Positions 35,293 through 44,636 of a stretch of DNA of 64,000 bases are shown here, in pieces. A program made the position numbers and the translations under genes. Source of the stretch: an uncultured Oscillibacter sp. (GTDB lineage Bacteria; Bacillota; Clostridia; Oscillospirales; Oscillospiraceae); the NCBI RefSeq assembly GCF_947654275.1, contig NZ_CANTJS010000007.1:1-64000 (forward strand), in the 5' to 3' direction. Under the pieces are notes generated by a model that had not been told where the DNA came from, did no database searches, and was given only the letters and a program-made list of their open reading frames with translations. Each line of letters begins with the position of its first letter. Within the stretch, counting starts at the first letter, position 1.

Positions 35293-36363
35293 ATGGACAG
35301 GAGAATTGCGGTGATTCGGGGCGACGGCATCGGCCCCGAGATTGTGGGGGAGGCCGTGGGCGTGCTGGACGCCGTGGCGGCGAAGTTCGAACACAGCTTC
35401 CGCTATGCCGAGGCCCCCATGGGGGGAAACGCCATCGACGCCTTCGGCGTGCCTCTGCCGGACTCCAGTCTGGAGACCTGCCTGAGCAGTGACAGCGTGC
35501 TGCTGGGAGCGGTGGGCGGGCCCAAGTGGGACAGCCAGCCTTCCGCCAACCGCCCCGAAAAGGGCCTGCTGAAGCTCCGGGCCGCCATGGGGCTCTATAC
35601 CAATGTCCGGCCCGCCCGGATGTTCTCCGAGCTGGCCTCCGCCTGTCCCCTCCGGGCGGACATCGCCAACCGGGGCATTGATTTCGTGGTGGTCCGGGAG
35701 CTGATTGGCGGACTGTACTTCGGCGAGCACACCACCGTGGAGGAGAACGGGGAGAAGAAGGCCCGGGATATCTGCGAGTATTCCGAGACGGAGATCCGCC
35801 GGGTGGCCCGTGTGGCCTTTGAAATGGCCCGGAAGCGCCGGAAGCGGGTGACCAGCGTGGACAAGTCCAACGTGCTGGACACCTCCCGCCTCTGGCGGGC
35901 GGTGGTGACGGAGGTGGCCGGGGAGTACCCGGATGTGGAACTGCTCCATATGTATGTGGACAACGCCTCCATGCAGATGGTAAAGGACCCCAGCCAGTTT
36001 GACGTGCTGGTGACGGAAAACCTCTTTGGCGATATCCTGTCCGACGAGGCCAGCCAGATTACCGGCTCCATCGGCATGATTCCCTCCTCCAGCATGGGCG
36101 AGGGTACCCGGGGCCTCTACGAGCCCATTCACGGCTCCGCCCCGGACATCGCCGGGCAGAACAAGGCCAACCCCATCGGCACCGTTCTGGCCGCCGCCAT
36201 GATGCTGCGCTACAGCTTCGATATGGCCGCCGAGGCCGCCGCCATCGAGAACGCCGTGGACCAGACCCTGAAGGCCGGCTTCCGCTGCGGCGACATCATG
36301 GAGCAGGGCTGCACGCTGCTGGGCTGCACGGAGATGGGCGCGGAAATCCGCAAGCGCATCTGA
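35293..36363 (+). CDS. leuB: 3-isopropylmalate dehydrogenase
   Basis: IAVIRGDGIGPEIVGEAVGVLDAV, LLGAVGGPKWD, TENLFGDILSDEASQITGSIGMIPSSSMGEGTRGLYEPIHGSAPDIAGQNKANP. Confidence 0.97.
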   Translation: MDRRIAVIRGDGIGPEIVGEAVGVLDAVAAKFEHSFRYAEAPMGGNAIDAFGVPLPDSSLETCLSSDSVLLGAVGGPKWDSQPSANRPEKGLLKLRAAMGLYTNVRPARMFSELASACPLRADIANRGIDFVVVRELIGGLYFGEHTTVEENGEKKARDICEYSETEIRRVARVAFEMARKRRKRVTSVDKSNVLDTSRLWRAVVTEVAGEYPDVELLHMYVDNASMQMVKDPSQFDVLVTENLFGDILSDEASQITGSIGMIPSSSMGEGTRGLYEPIHGSAPDIAGQNKANPIGTVLAAAMMLRYSFDMAAEAAAIENAVDQTLKAGFRCGDIMEQGCTLLGCTEMGAEIRKRI

Positions 36364-36370
36364 ATCAGAA

Positions 36371-36398
36371 AAGACCGCCGTCCGGCGGTCTTTTTTGT
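36371..36398 (+). terminator. Rho-independent terminator after leuB
   Basis: agaccgccgtccggcggtctttttt. Confidence 0.9.
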
Positions 36399-36412
36399 AT
36401 CTTCCCTCTGAT

Positions 36413-36751
36413 TCAGCCGTCTGACGGAGGCAGATTGCGGTCGCCCCACTCCTTCATCACATTCAGCACAGAAATGAAGCTCTGCCCCAGCTCCGTCAGT
36501 GTGTACTCCACCCGCGGGGGAACCTCGTGAAAATCGCGGCGCAGAAGAAACCCGTCGGCCTCCAGCTCCCGCAGCTGCTTGGTCAGGGAGGACTCCGTAA
36601 TCTCCCCGAGCTGCCGCCGCAGCTGGCCGAAGCGGTGTATGTCGGACACGGCTATGTAGTAGAGTATTTCGATTTTCCACTTTCCGCCCAGCAGCTTTTG
36701 CAGAGTGGAAATGGTTCTGCACCGCTCAACGGCCTGTTTGGTTTTCCGCAT
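36413..36751 (-). CDS. HxlR-family transcriptional regulator
   Basis: CRTISTLQKLLGGKWKIEILYYIAVSDIHRFGQLRRQLGEITESSLTKQLRELEADGFLLRRDFHEVPPRVEYTLTELGQSF. Confidence 0.92.
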   Translation of the reverse strand: MRKTKQAVERCRTISTLQKLLGGKWKIEILYYIAVSDIHRFGQLRRQLGEITESSLTKQLRELEADGFLLRRDFHEVPPRVEYTLTELGQSFISVLNVMKEWGDRNLPPSDG

Positions 36752-36825
36752 GGCGTATTCCTCCCTCCGGATGGTCCTGCTGGCTACACCATATCAGACC
36801 CGCAGCAAAAAATCAAGACGCCGCC

Positions 36826-36951
36826 GGGCTTTACGCCTGCCCCCGCAGGAACGCCTGTAGGGGCGGGCCTCTGCGCCCGCCCGTTCTCCCAATGATGCTG
36901 GGCCTCCGGCAGACGGGCCGGGACAGGCCCCTACATAAAATCTTCGCCCTG
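36826..36951. repeat. Dispersed REP-like repeat, copy 1
   Basis: gggctttacgcctg...cctgtaggggcgggcctctgcgcccgcccgttctcccaatg...gggacaggcccctacataaaatct; closely matches 39770-39895. Confidence 0.75.
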
Positions 36952-37072
36952 TTCACTCCTCAAAAATCAAGGCGTCGCAAAAATCAGGGTACTGCAAAAA
37001 AGTACCGTACTTTTCTTTTCACGGCGGCCCGGTATAATGGACCCATCAAAGAGACGTCAGGGAGGTATGACG

Positions 37073-38008
37073 ATGCACTACACAGGGACCATTTGGCGTC
37101 CGCCCTACGAGGCGGCGTCGCTGCTGCTGGAGGTCACGGCGGGCTGCACCCACCACAGCTGTAAATTCTGCACGCTGTACAGTGAGCTGCCATTCAAGTT
37201 TAGAATGTCGCCGCTGAAGGACGTGGAGAGCGATTTGCAGGAGGCGCAGATTTGGGCCGCGGACCCCATGGCCCGGCTGTCGGCCCGCTTACAGGGGCTT
37301 CCGGAGCCCGGAGGTGTGGAAAGGGTGTTTCTGACCGGGGCGAACCCCTTCGTCCTGCGCTGTGACAGGCTGCTGGAAATCGCCGGTCTGATCCGGCAGT
37401 ATCTGCCCTCTGTCAGAACGGTGGGCTGCTTTTCCCGAATCACGGACATTGCCCTGAAATCTGATGAGGAGCTGGCGGCCCTTGGCCGGGCCGGCTACGA
37501 CGGTCTGACCATCGGCATTGAGACCGGCGACGGCGAGGCTCTGGCGTTTATGAACAAGGGCTATGCGCCTGGGGACATCCTGACCCAGTGCCGCCGTCTG
37601 GACGAGGCGGGCATCGGGTACAGCTTTTTCTACCTGGCGGGGATTTCCGGAGCCGGGCGGGGCGAGGCGGGGGCGCGGGCCACCGCCGCCGTGTGCAATC
37701 AGCTGCGCCCCTGGCTGATTGGGGTGAATATGCTGACCGTCTACCCGGATTCCGAGCTCAGCCGGGAAATCCGGCGGGGGGCCTGGAGGGAGAGCGGGGA
37801 GCTGGAGAAGTACCGGGAGACCCGGACGCTGCTGGAGTGCCTGAACATTCCCACCGTCTTCGCGGCCATGGGGGCGTCCAACGCCTTTCAGTTTCAGGGC
37901 GCTCTGCCGGAGGAGCAGGACGCGCTGCTGGCGAGACTGGATGAAATCATAGCCTCCGGCCAGGAAGACCGGCTGCGGTCCTACCGGGAGCAGCTGCCCC
38001 ATTTATAA
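37073..38008 (+). CDS. Radical SAM protein
   Basis: CTHHSCKFC (CxxxCxxC variant within LLLEVTAGCTHHSCKFCTLY); GLTIGIETGDGEALAFMNKG. Confidence 0.9.
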   Translation: MHYTGTIWRPPYEAASLLLEVTAGCTHHSCKFCTLYSELPFKFRMSPLKDVESDLQEAQIWAADPMARLSARLQGLPEPGGVERVFLTGANPFVLRCDRLLEIAGLIRQYLPSVRTVGCFSRITDIALKSDEELAALGRAGYDGLTIGIETGDGEALAFMNKGYAPGDILTQCRRLDEAGIGYSFFYLAGISGAGRGEAGARATAAVCNQLRPWLIGVNMLTVYPDSELSREIRRGAWRESGELEKYRETRTLLECLNIPTVFAAMGASNAFQFQGALPEEQDALLARLDEIIASGQEDRLRSYREQLPHL

Positions 38009-38114
38009 GCATTGGGCCTCCCGGCTTCACAGGCAGCCCACGGCGCAAATGCGCCCCCTCGAAAACCACTTGCCGGTTTACGGGCCCACCAGCTCCGTAA
38101 AAGGCCGGAGAGTA

Positions 38115-38199
38115 GGGCGGCGGAAAAACGAAAAAACAAAAAAACGAAAAAACGAAAAAACGCCGGGGAACGCATTGAGAGACGTTCCCCGGCATTTTG
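38115..38199 (+). terminator. A-rich 8-bp repeat followed by terminator hairpin
   Basis: cgaaaaaa octads, then gccggggaacg cattgagag acgttccccggc atttt. Confidence 0.7.
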
Positions 38200-38213
38200 G
38201 TGAGACAGAGGAT

Positions 38214-38972
38214 TCAGCGGTGTTCCGAAGGGCCTGGCTCTGCGCGCTCTTCTTCCGCGCGCTCCTTTTCCGTGCGCCCTTCTTCCGCGTGCCCTTCTTC
38301 CGCGTGCCCTTCTTCCGCGTGCCCTTCCTCTTCCGCGTCTCCTTCCTCCTGGGCCTTCAGACGCTCCAGCCAGGCCAGAAGGCCGGGCCGCCGGGTTTCC
38401 CGGCAGAGCCGGTCGATCAGGGCCCGGCGCTCCTCCAGACGGCCCATTCTGCCCAGGACCTCAATCCGTTCGCATTCGATGTGCTCCCGGAAGGTGATGA
38501 CGCCTGTGTCCGCCCGTTTCAGCACGTCGTTTTCAGAAAAAGCCGGGGCGCACCGGTCCAGGGCCGCCAGGAATTTGTCTCCGTCCCGGTCCTGCTGATA
38601 GGCCCGGGCGGCTTCGTTCAGGGGTTTGAGGGCCTTCCGGAGCGGACGGGAATTGCTCCAGGCACAGGCAAACAGATACATCGCCAGCAGCGCGATGATG
38701 GCCAGAGTCCTGGCCATGGGCGGGAGCTCCAGAGCGTTCAGCCCGAAGCCCGCCGCCGCTGTCCCGGCGATTGTCAGCGCCAGCCGGAGCCGGTGGCCCT
38801 TGGAGGCCGCGAACCCCGCTGCGGTCAGGATTACGCCCAGGACCAGGGCCAGAATCCGGAGCACTCCGGCCAACTCGAAGCGGCCTCCTCCCCTCACGGC
38901 GGCCACAGCGACGCTCAGCATCACGGCCCAGAGGAGGAGGGAGAACAGGCCCAGAGCCGTCTTTCTGTTCAT
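38214..38972 (-). CDS. Hypothetical membrane protein with C-terminal EEGHA repeats
   Basis: N-terminal hydrophobic segments; C-terminal EEGHAEEGHAEEGHAEEGRTEKERAEEERAEPG. Confidence 0.7.
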   Translation of the reverse strand: MNRKTALGLFSLLLWAVMLSVAVAAVRGGGRFELAGVLRILALVLGVILTAAGFAASKGHRLRLALTIAGTAAAGFGLNALELPPMARTLAIIALLAMYLFACAWSNSRPLRKALKPLNEAARAYQQDRDGDKFLAALDRCAPAFSENDVLKRADTGVITFREHIECERIEVLGRMGRLEERRALIDRLCRETRRPGLLAWLERLKAQEEGDAEEEGHAEEGHAEEGHAEEGRTEKERAEEERAEPGPSEHR

Positions 38973-39652
38973 GGCGCGGTCTCCCCGACAGTGACCGCCA
39001 GATGAAATTCATCGGTAAGGGACAGCCGGTATCCAGGGATGTTCTCCCGGTTCCACTCCGGGGTCTGAGAGGACTGCCAGGTTCCTCCGGGCTCAAAGCT
39101 GAGTTCCGCCGGGACGTATACCGTCAGCGTCTCGCCGCCGGCGTCCCGGACCTGGTACTGCGTCAGGTTCTTCTCCGGCCCGAAGTACCCCGGCAGGTGG
39201 GTGGACATGCTTCCGGGGAGAAACCAGACCTCCCGCTCCGCCGTCTGGCTGGATTCAATCTGCTTCATATCCGCTCCCGTCTTCCCCAGCAGGGGCAGGA
39301 CCTCGCTGTTCAGCATCAGGCCGCAGATGCCCACATGGATGGCCAGGGGCAGGACGGCCATTTTGGCCAGGTCCTTCCACACGCCGGAGGCCCTCCGCTT
39401 TTTCAGGGCCCGGGCGGCCAGCACCGTGATGAGAAGGATGACGGCCAGCCCCAGCGCCGCCGCGCCCAGCATCAAAAAGCACCAGGTCCGGGCCGCGCCG
39501 AGGATGCCGTAGGCGGTGCTTTTGCCCGCCTGGCACCAGCGCTGAACGGGCTCGGACAGGGCCCCCAGCACCAGCAGCAGGGCGGGGAAGATGGAGAAAA
39601 AGGGACTGATGACCAAAAACAGGTCGGAACGGCGGCTGTATGGCTGTGACAT
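38969..39652 (-). CDS. Hypothetical membrane protein
   Basis: MSQPYSRRSDLFLVISPFFSIFPALLLVLGAL, several TM segments; 4-bp overlap with the next gene. Confidence 0.7.
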   Translation of the reverse strand: MSQPYSRRSDLFLVISPFFSIFPALLLVLGALSEPVQRWCQAGKSTAYGILGAARTWCFLMLGAAALGLAVILLITVLAARALKKRRASGVWKDLAKMAVLPLAIHVGICGLMLNSEVLPLLGKTGADMKQIESSQTAEREVWFLPGSMSTHLPGYFGPEKNLTQYQVRDAGGETLTVYVPAELSFEPGGTWQSSQTPEWNRENIPGYRLSLTDEFHLAVTVGETAP

Positions 39653-39769
39653 GACTGCGCACTCCTTTTCCGGCGGATTCTGCCTGAAATTTCTATGGAG
39701 AGTATAGCGCGGAACGGCGGGAAATGCAAGAGGCCGGAGCGCCGGGGGAATTTTATTCGGAAGAAGGGG

Positions 39770-39902
39770 GCGGGCTTTACACCTGACCCCCGCAATGATG
39801 CCTGTAGGGGCGGGCCTCTGTGCCCGCCCGTTCTCCCAATGGTTCCGGATTCCCGGCAGAGGGACCGGGACAGGCCCCTGCAAAATAAAATCTGCCAATA
39901 AG
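39770..39902. repeat. Dispersed REP-like repeat, copy 2
   Basis: gggctttacacctgacccccgcaatgatgcctgtaggggcgggcctctgtgcccgcccgttctcccaatgg...ggacaggcccctgcaaaataaaatctgcc. Confidence 0.75.
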
Positions 39903-39948
39903 AACATCCCCCGGCGCCAAAGGCGTTGGAACAGCCGTCCGGCGGACC

Positions 39949-40416
39949 TTAAACCAGACGCCAGACTAAAAGGCGGTCCGCGCCTGTGCCCTTGAGGCTG
40001 CGGACGAGAGCGTCCCAGGCGGTCTGCCCGGCAGTCCCGTAATCGGCCTGGAAAAATTCGCAGATGAACCGGGAGAGCCCCTGGAAGTCCATGGCCTCCT
40101 CCAGCGCCAGGACCTGTTCCCCTTCGCGGAACACCACCACGTCAAAGTCGCCGGTGGCCCCCCGCCATGCCTCTCCCACCGCCTCCATGCCGCTTCGGAC
40201 GTCCACACCGCAGACCGTCTGGAGATAGCGGAACAGGGCAAGGAAGACCTCGCCGGAACACCCGGCAGCTTCCATTGCGCCTGCGGGGGACTCCATTTCG
40301 TCGAGCATCCTGCTGATGAGACTGTCCGCCTCGCCGGGAGCCCCGTTTTGGATGAGGACTGCCAGCTCCTCGAAGCTGCCCCTGGCGCAGGTTCCGAAAA
40401 TGCCAATCATGGACAT
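39949..40416 (-). CDS. Hypothetical protein
   Basis: 155 aa; MSMIGIFGTCARGSFEELAVLIQNGAPGEADSLISRML; coherent codon usage. Confidence 0.6.
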   Translation of the reverse strand: MSMIGIFGTCARGSFEELAVLIQNGAPGEADSLISRMLDEMESPAGAMEAAGCSGEVFLALFRYLQTVCGVDVRSGMEAVGEAWRGATGDFDVVVFREGEQVLALEEAMDFQGLSRFICEFFQADYGTAGQTAWDALVRSLKGTGADRLLVWRLV

Positions 40417-40849
40417 GGTGTGTTCCTCCTGTCGTGATGTGAGGCGCTGCCGTGCCGTCGCGCCTGATGGATGATTCTGAGTATACCATGTCGGCCGCCG
40501 GGGCGCAAGACGGGACAGGCTTCAGGGAGTGTCCATCTGCGCATATTACAGCGGGGATGCCATGCAGAAGGATGGCCCGGTCAGGGGACCAGGCCATTTC
40601 CTCGGGAGCGCCGGAGCCCCAAAAGACGCAGCACCCGCAGGGACCCCCTGGCCGGCCCGTTTGCCGGGAATTTTGACGCTTGGAATCAGGCGGGTTCCAA
40701 AGTATGCAAGGTTCCCTTTGACAAAGGTCGGCCTTTTTGCTATCATCAGCTTAATGGCGTATGATGCGGAAAGTCCGGAGCGCGCTCCGGCGGGCGTCTC
40801 TTCCCCTGAGAGGGCCCGGCGCCGCCTACTTTTGAAAAGGAGCAGGGCT

Positions 40850-42091
40850 ATGAAACACGTAAAATACGGCAAGTGCGTCCGCTGCGGCAAGACCTATGAG
40901 GCTGTGCCGGACCTGACCAGCTGCGAATGCGGAGGCATTCTGGACATCGTCTATGACTATGATTACATCAGGACCCGGCTGACCAAAGAGAAGCTGGCGG
41001 AGCGCGGGGAGCGGAGCATGTGGCGTTACCGGGAGCTGCTGCCCATTGAGGAGACCACGGAGCCCACGCCTCTGCGGGTGGGCTGGTCCCCCCTGTACGA
41101 GGAGCCCCGCCTGGCGGAGGCGCTGGGACTGAAACGCCTGTGGGTGAAGGACGACGGCCAGAACCCCACCGCCTCCTTGAAGGACCGGGCCAGCGCCATG
41201 GCCGTGGCCAAGGCCCGGGAGGCCGGGGCGAAGGTCATCGCCTGCTCCTCCACTGGCAACGCCGCCAGCTCTCTGGCGGGCAACGCGGCGGCGGCGGGCC
41301 TGTCCACCTATATCTTCGTGCCCTCCCGGGCCCCCAAGGGCAAGGTGGCCCAGCTGATGACCTTCGGGGCCACGGTTGTTTCCGTCCAGGGCAGCTATGA
41401 AGAGACCTTCGAGCTGAGCAGGGCCGCCATTGACAAATGGGGCTGGTACAACCGCAACGCGGCCATCAACCCCTATCTCTCCGAGGGCAAGAAGACCGTG
41501 GCCCTGGAGATTATGGAGCAGCTGAACTGGGAGGTCCCCGACTATATCGCCATCTCCGTGGGAGACGGCTGCACCATCGCCGGGCTCTGGAAGGGCCTGA
41601 AGGACCTGCACGCCATCGGCTTTATTGATAAGCTCCCCCGGCTGATCTCCGCCCAGGCGGAGGGCTGCTGCCCCCTGAACCGGGCCATTGAAACCGGGGA
41701 GCCCTGGCGTCCCATGGAGGAGAACACCCTGGCGGACTCCATCGCCGTGGGGGTGCCCCGGAACGCGGACAAGGCCCTCATGGCGATTCGGGAGAGCAGC
41801 GGCCTGACGGTCAACGTCTCCGACCGGGAGATCATGGCGGCCCAGAAGCTGCTGGGCCGGACCTGCGGCGTCTTTGGCGAGCCGGCCGGCGTCACCGGCG
41901 CGGCGGGGGTGAAAAAGCTCTGCGAGCAGGGGAAGCTGGGAAAGGACGACACGGTGGTCTCCGTGGTGACAGGGAACGGCCTGAAGGACGTTGCCAACGC
42001 CATCGCCGCCTGCGGCGAGCCCATCACCATCCCCTCCGACATGGACCGCCTGCTGGCGGCCTTCGCTGAGAAGGGCATCACCGTGGACTGA
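40850..42091 (+). CDS. thrC: Threonine synthase
   Basis: N-terminal Zn-ribbon-like CVRCGKTYEAVPDLTSCECGG; WVKDDGQNPTASLKDRASAMAVAKA (PLP Lys); ACSSTGNAASSLAGNAAAAGL. Confidence 0.93.
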   Translation: MKHVKYGKCVRCGKTYEAVPDLTSCECGGILDIVYDYDYIRTRLTKEKLAERGERSMWRYRELLPIEETTEPTPLRVGWSPLYEEPRLAEALGLKRLWVKDDGQNPTASLKDRASAMAVAKAREAGAKVIACSSTGNAASSLAGNAAAAGLSTYIFVPSRAPKGKVAQLMTFGATVVSVQGSYEETFELSRAAIDKWGWYNRNAAINPYLSEGKKTVALEIMEQLNWEVPDYIAISVGDGCTIAGLWKGLKDLHAIGFIDKLPRLISAQAEGCCPLNRAIETGEPWRPMEENTLADSIAVGVPRNADKALMAIRESSGLTVNVSDREIMAAQKLLGRTCGVFGEPAGVTGAAGVKKLCEQGKLGKDDTVVSVVTGNGLKDVANAIAACGEPITIPSDMDRLLAAFAEKGITVD

Positions 42092-42169
42092 GCGCCGCCG
42101 CGAACGGGAAATAACAGAAAACAGCAAAAGGGCAAAGAAACAAAGAAACAAAAAACGAAAAATCCGGCT

Positions 42170-42240
42170 TCGACTGCGGGGCCGGATTTTTTGACCGGTT
42201 TTTGCCCGTTTTTTGGCCGGATTTTTGTCCGGATTTTAAG
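42170..42240 (+). terminator. Terminator plus 11-bp periodic T-tract repeat after thrC
   Basis: aatccggcttcgactgcggggccggattttttg followed by gaccggttttt gcccgtttttt ggccggatttt tgtccggattt. Confidence 0.7.
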
Positions 42241-42438
42241 CCCTTCCCGTCCTGCCGCCCTCCGCCGGAGGGACGGTCCGGGAAAAAGGAAGCTGAGATG
42301 GAAAATGAAAAAATGCCGTTGCTTTAGCGGCGGGAGCGGCGTATGATAGAGTCAGCGCAGATGAGCGCCCGGCGGCTGAAACGGCTTTTTAGTGCCGGCG
42401 CACGCGTACAAAAAATTCATCCGGGAAAGGAAGCTGCG

Positions 42439-43614
42439 ATGAAGGCATTGGAAGACAAGCACTGCTGGGCGGAGATTGACCTGGACGCCCTGCTGCATAA
42501 TTTTTCCCTGGTGCGGCGTCTGGCGGGGGAGACCCCCGTCTGCGCCGTGGTGAAGGCCGACGCCTACGGCCACGGGGACCTGATGGTCTGCCGCGCCCTG
42601 GCAGAGGCCGGAGCGGCCTGGTTTGCCGTGTCCTGTCTGGCGGAGGCGAGACGCCTGCGCCGGGGCGGCGTCCGCCGGCCCATTCTGATTCTGGGCATGA
42701 CCCAGCCCGGCCAGGCGGCGGCCCTGGCGGAGGACCGCATCACCCAGGCCCTGTTCAGCCCGGAGTACGCCCGGGCCCTCTCGGAGGCGGCCCGGGCCGC
42801 CGGGGTGACGGTGGACTGCCACCTGAAGGTGGACACCGGCATGGGCCGCATCGGCTTCGGGGCCCGGGAGGATTTTGAGGGAGCCGTGGAGGGCCTGCGG
42901 GCCTGCCGGGAGCTGCCGGGTCTGTCTGTCTCCGGCATCTTCCAGCACTTTTCGGCGGCGGATTCCCTGGCGGCGGAGGACCGGGCCTATACCGAAGCCC
43001 AGTACGCCCTGTTCCGCCGGGTTCTGGACCGGGTGGCCGGGGATGCGCCGCTGATGGTGCACTGCTGCAACTCGGCGGGGCTGGTGTCCCACCCGGAGTG
43101 GGCCCACGATCTGGTCCGGGCGGGCATCATTCTCTACGGCCAGGACCCCAGCGGGGAACTGCCCCTGCCCGGCCTCCGGCCCGTCATGAGCCTGAAGGCG
43201 GCGGTGAGCCACGTCAAGACCCTTCTGCCCGGGGAGTCCGCCGGATATGGCCGGACCTATACCGCGGAGCGGCCTGTCCGGACGGCTACCCTCTGCTGCG
43301 GCTATGCCGACGGCTATCCCCGGCTGCTGTCCGGCCTGGGCGTGGCCTCCCTCCACGGAAAGCCCGCCCCCATTCTGGGCCGGGTGAGCATGGACCAGGT
43401 GCTGGTGGACGTCACCGAAGCGCCGGAGACCGCCATGGGGGACGAGGCCGTTCTGCTGGGGGCCGGAGGCGGCGACAGCTTCGCCCGGGCGGCGGAAAAG
43501 ATTGGGACCATCTCCTATGAACTCCTCTGCGCCGTGGCCCGAAGGGTGCCGAGGGTCTATCTCCGGGGCGGCGAGGCCGTGGCCGTGGACGACTATCTGG
43601 CGGATGTGAACTGA
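42439..43614 (+). CDS. alr: Alanine racemase
   Basis: CWAEIDLDALLHNFSLVRRLAGETPVCAVVKADAYGHG (PLP Lys), LKVDTGMGRIGF, RVSMDQVLVDVT. Confidence 0.96.
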   Translation: MKALEDKHCWAEIDLDALLHNFSLVRRLAGETPVCAVVKADAYGHGDLMVCRALAEAGAAWFAVSCLAEARRLRRGGVRRPILILGMTQPGQAAALAEDRITQALFSPEYARALSEAARAAGVTVDCHLKVDTGMGRIGFGAREDFEGAVEGLRACRELPGLSVSGIFQHFSAADSLAAEDRAYTEAQYALFRRVLDRVAGDAPLMVHCCNSAGLVSHPEWAHDLVRAGIILYGQDPSGELPLPGLRPVMSLKAAVSHVKTLLPGESAGYGRTYTAERPVRTATLCCGYADGYPRLLSGLGVASLHGKPAPILGRVSMDQVLVDVTEAPETAMGDEAVLLGAGGGDSFARAAEKIGTISYELLCAVARRVPRVYLRGGEAVAVDDYLADVN

Positions 43615-43713
43615 ATTAGGAATTAGGAATGAGGAATTAGGAATGGCTTCTTAATTAGGAATGATTCCGTTCTTTCGGCAATTCCTAACTCCTAACTCCT
43701 AATTCCTAATTTC
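43613..43713. repeat. Heptad-repeat hairpin between alr and EamA gene
   Basis: aattaggaattaggaatgaggaattaggaatg ... aattcctaactcctaactcctaattcctaattt. Confidence 0.85.
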
Positions 43714-43729
43714 CGAAAGGGGTGTGCGT

Positions 43730-44590
43730 ATGTGGCTGCTGTTCGCCTTTGGCTCCGCGCTGTTCGCGGGCCTGACGGCCATTCTGGCCAAGTGCGGCGT
43801 CCGGCGGACGGATTCCACCGTGGCCACCGCCGTCCGCACCGTGGTGGTGCTGGCGTGTTCCTGGATGATGGTGTTTCTCACCGGGGCCCAGGCGGGACTG
43901 GGGTCCATCGGGGGGAGGACGCTGCTGTTCCTGGCGCTGTCGGGCCTGGCTACCGGGGCCTCCTGGCTGTGCTATTTCAAGGCGCTGCAATTGGGGGACG
44001 TGAACCAGGTGACGCCCATCGACAAGAGCGGCACCGTGCTGACGATCCTGCTGGCGCTGGTGCTGTTCCGGGAGTCGCTTACTCCGCCGAAGATGGCGGG
44101 AACCGCCGCCATCGCCCTGGGGACCTGGCTGATGCTTGAACGGAGGGAGACGGACAAGACGGGGAAGGGGGGGCTGACCTGGCTGCCCTTCGCCCTGGGG
44201 TCGGCGGTGTTTGCCAGCCTCACGGCGATTCTGGGAAAAATCGGCATCAGCGGCGTGGACTCCAACCTGGGCACCGCCATCCGCACCGGCGTGGTGCTGG
44301 TCATGGCCTGGGGGATGGTCTTCGCCGCGGGAAAGGGGCCGGCCCTGCGGGAGGTGCCCGGAAACGAGCTGGGCTTCATCTGTCTGTCCGGCGTGGCCAC
44401 CGGGGCCTCCTGGCTGTGCTATTACCGGGCCCTCCAGACCGGCCCCGCCAGCGTGGTGACGGCGGTGGACAAGCTGAGCCTGCTGGTGACGGTGGGGTTC
44501 TCCTGCCTGGTGCTCCGCGAGAGGCTGAGCCGCCGGGCTGGGCTGGGACTGGCCCTGATGACCGCCGGGACCCTGTCCATGCTGCTGTGA
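43730..44590 (+). CDS. EamA/DMT-family transporter
   Basis: Tandem-duplicated hydrophobic halves with repeated LSGLATGASWLCYFKALQLGDVNQVTPIDKSG / LSGVATGASWLCYYRALQTGPASVVTAVDKLS. Confidence 0.92.
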   Translation: MWLLFAFGSALFAGLTAILAKCGVRRTDSTVATAVRTVVVLACSWMMVFLTGAQAGLGSIGGRTLLFLALSGLATGASWLCYFKALQLGDVNQVTPIDKSGTVLTILLALVLFRESLTPPKMAGTAAIALGTWLMLERRETDKTGKGGLTWLPFALGSAVFASLTAILGKIGISGVDSNLGTAIRTGVVLVMAWGMVFAAGKGPALREVPGNELGFICLSGVATGASWLCYYRALQTGPASVVTAVDKLSLLVTVGFSCLVLRERLSRRAGLGLALMTAGTLSMLL

Positions 44591-44636
44591 GGGTTTCCGG
44601 CGGCGGAATGATTTTAAATAAGAAAGGAAGGCGGCT

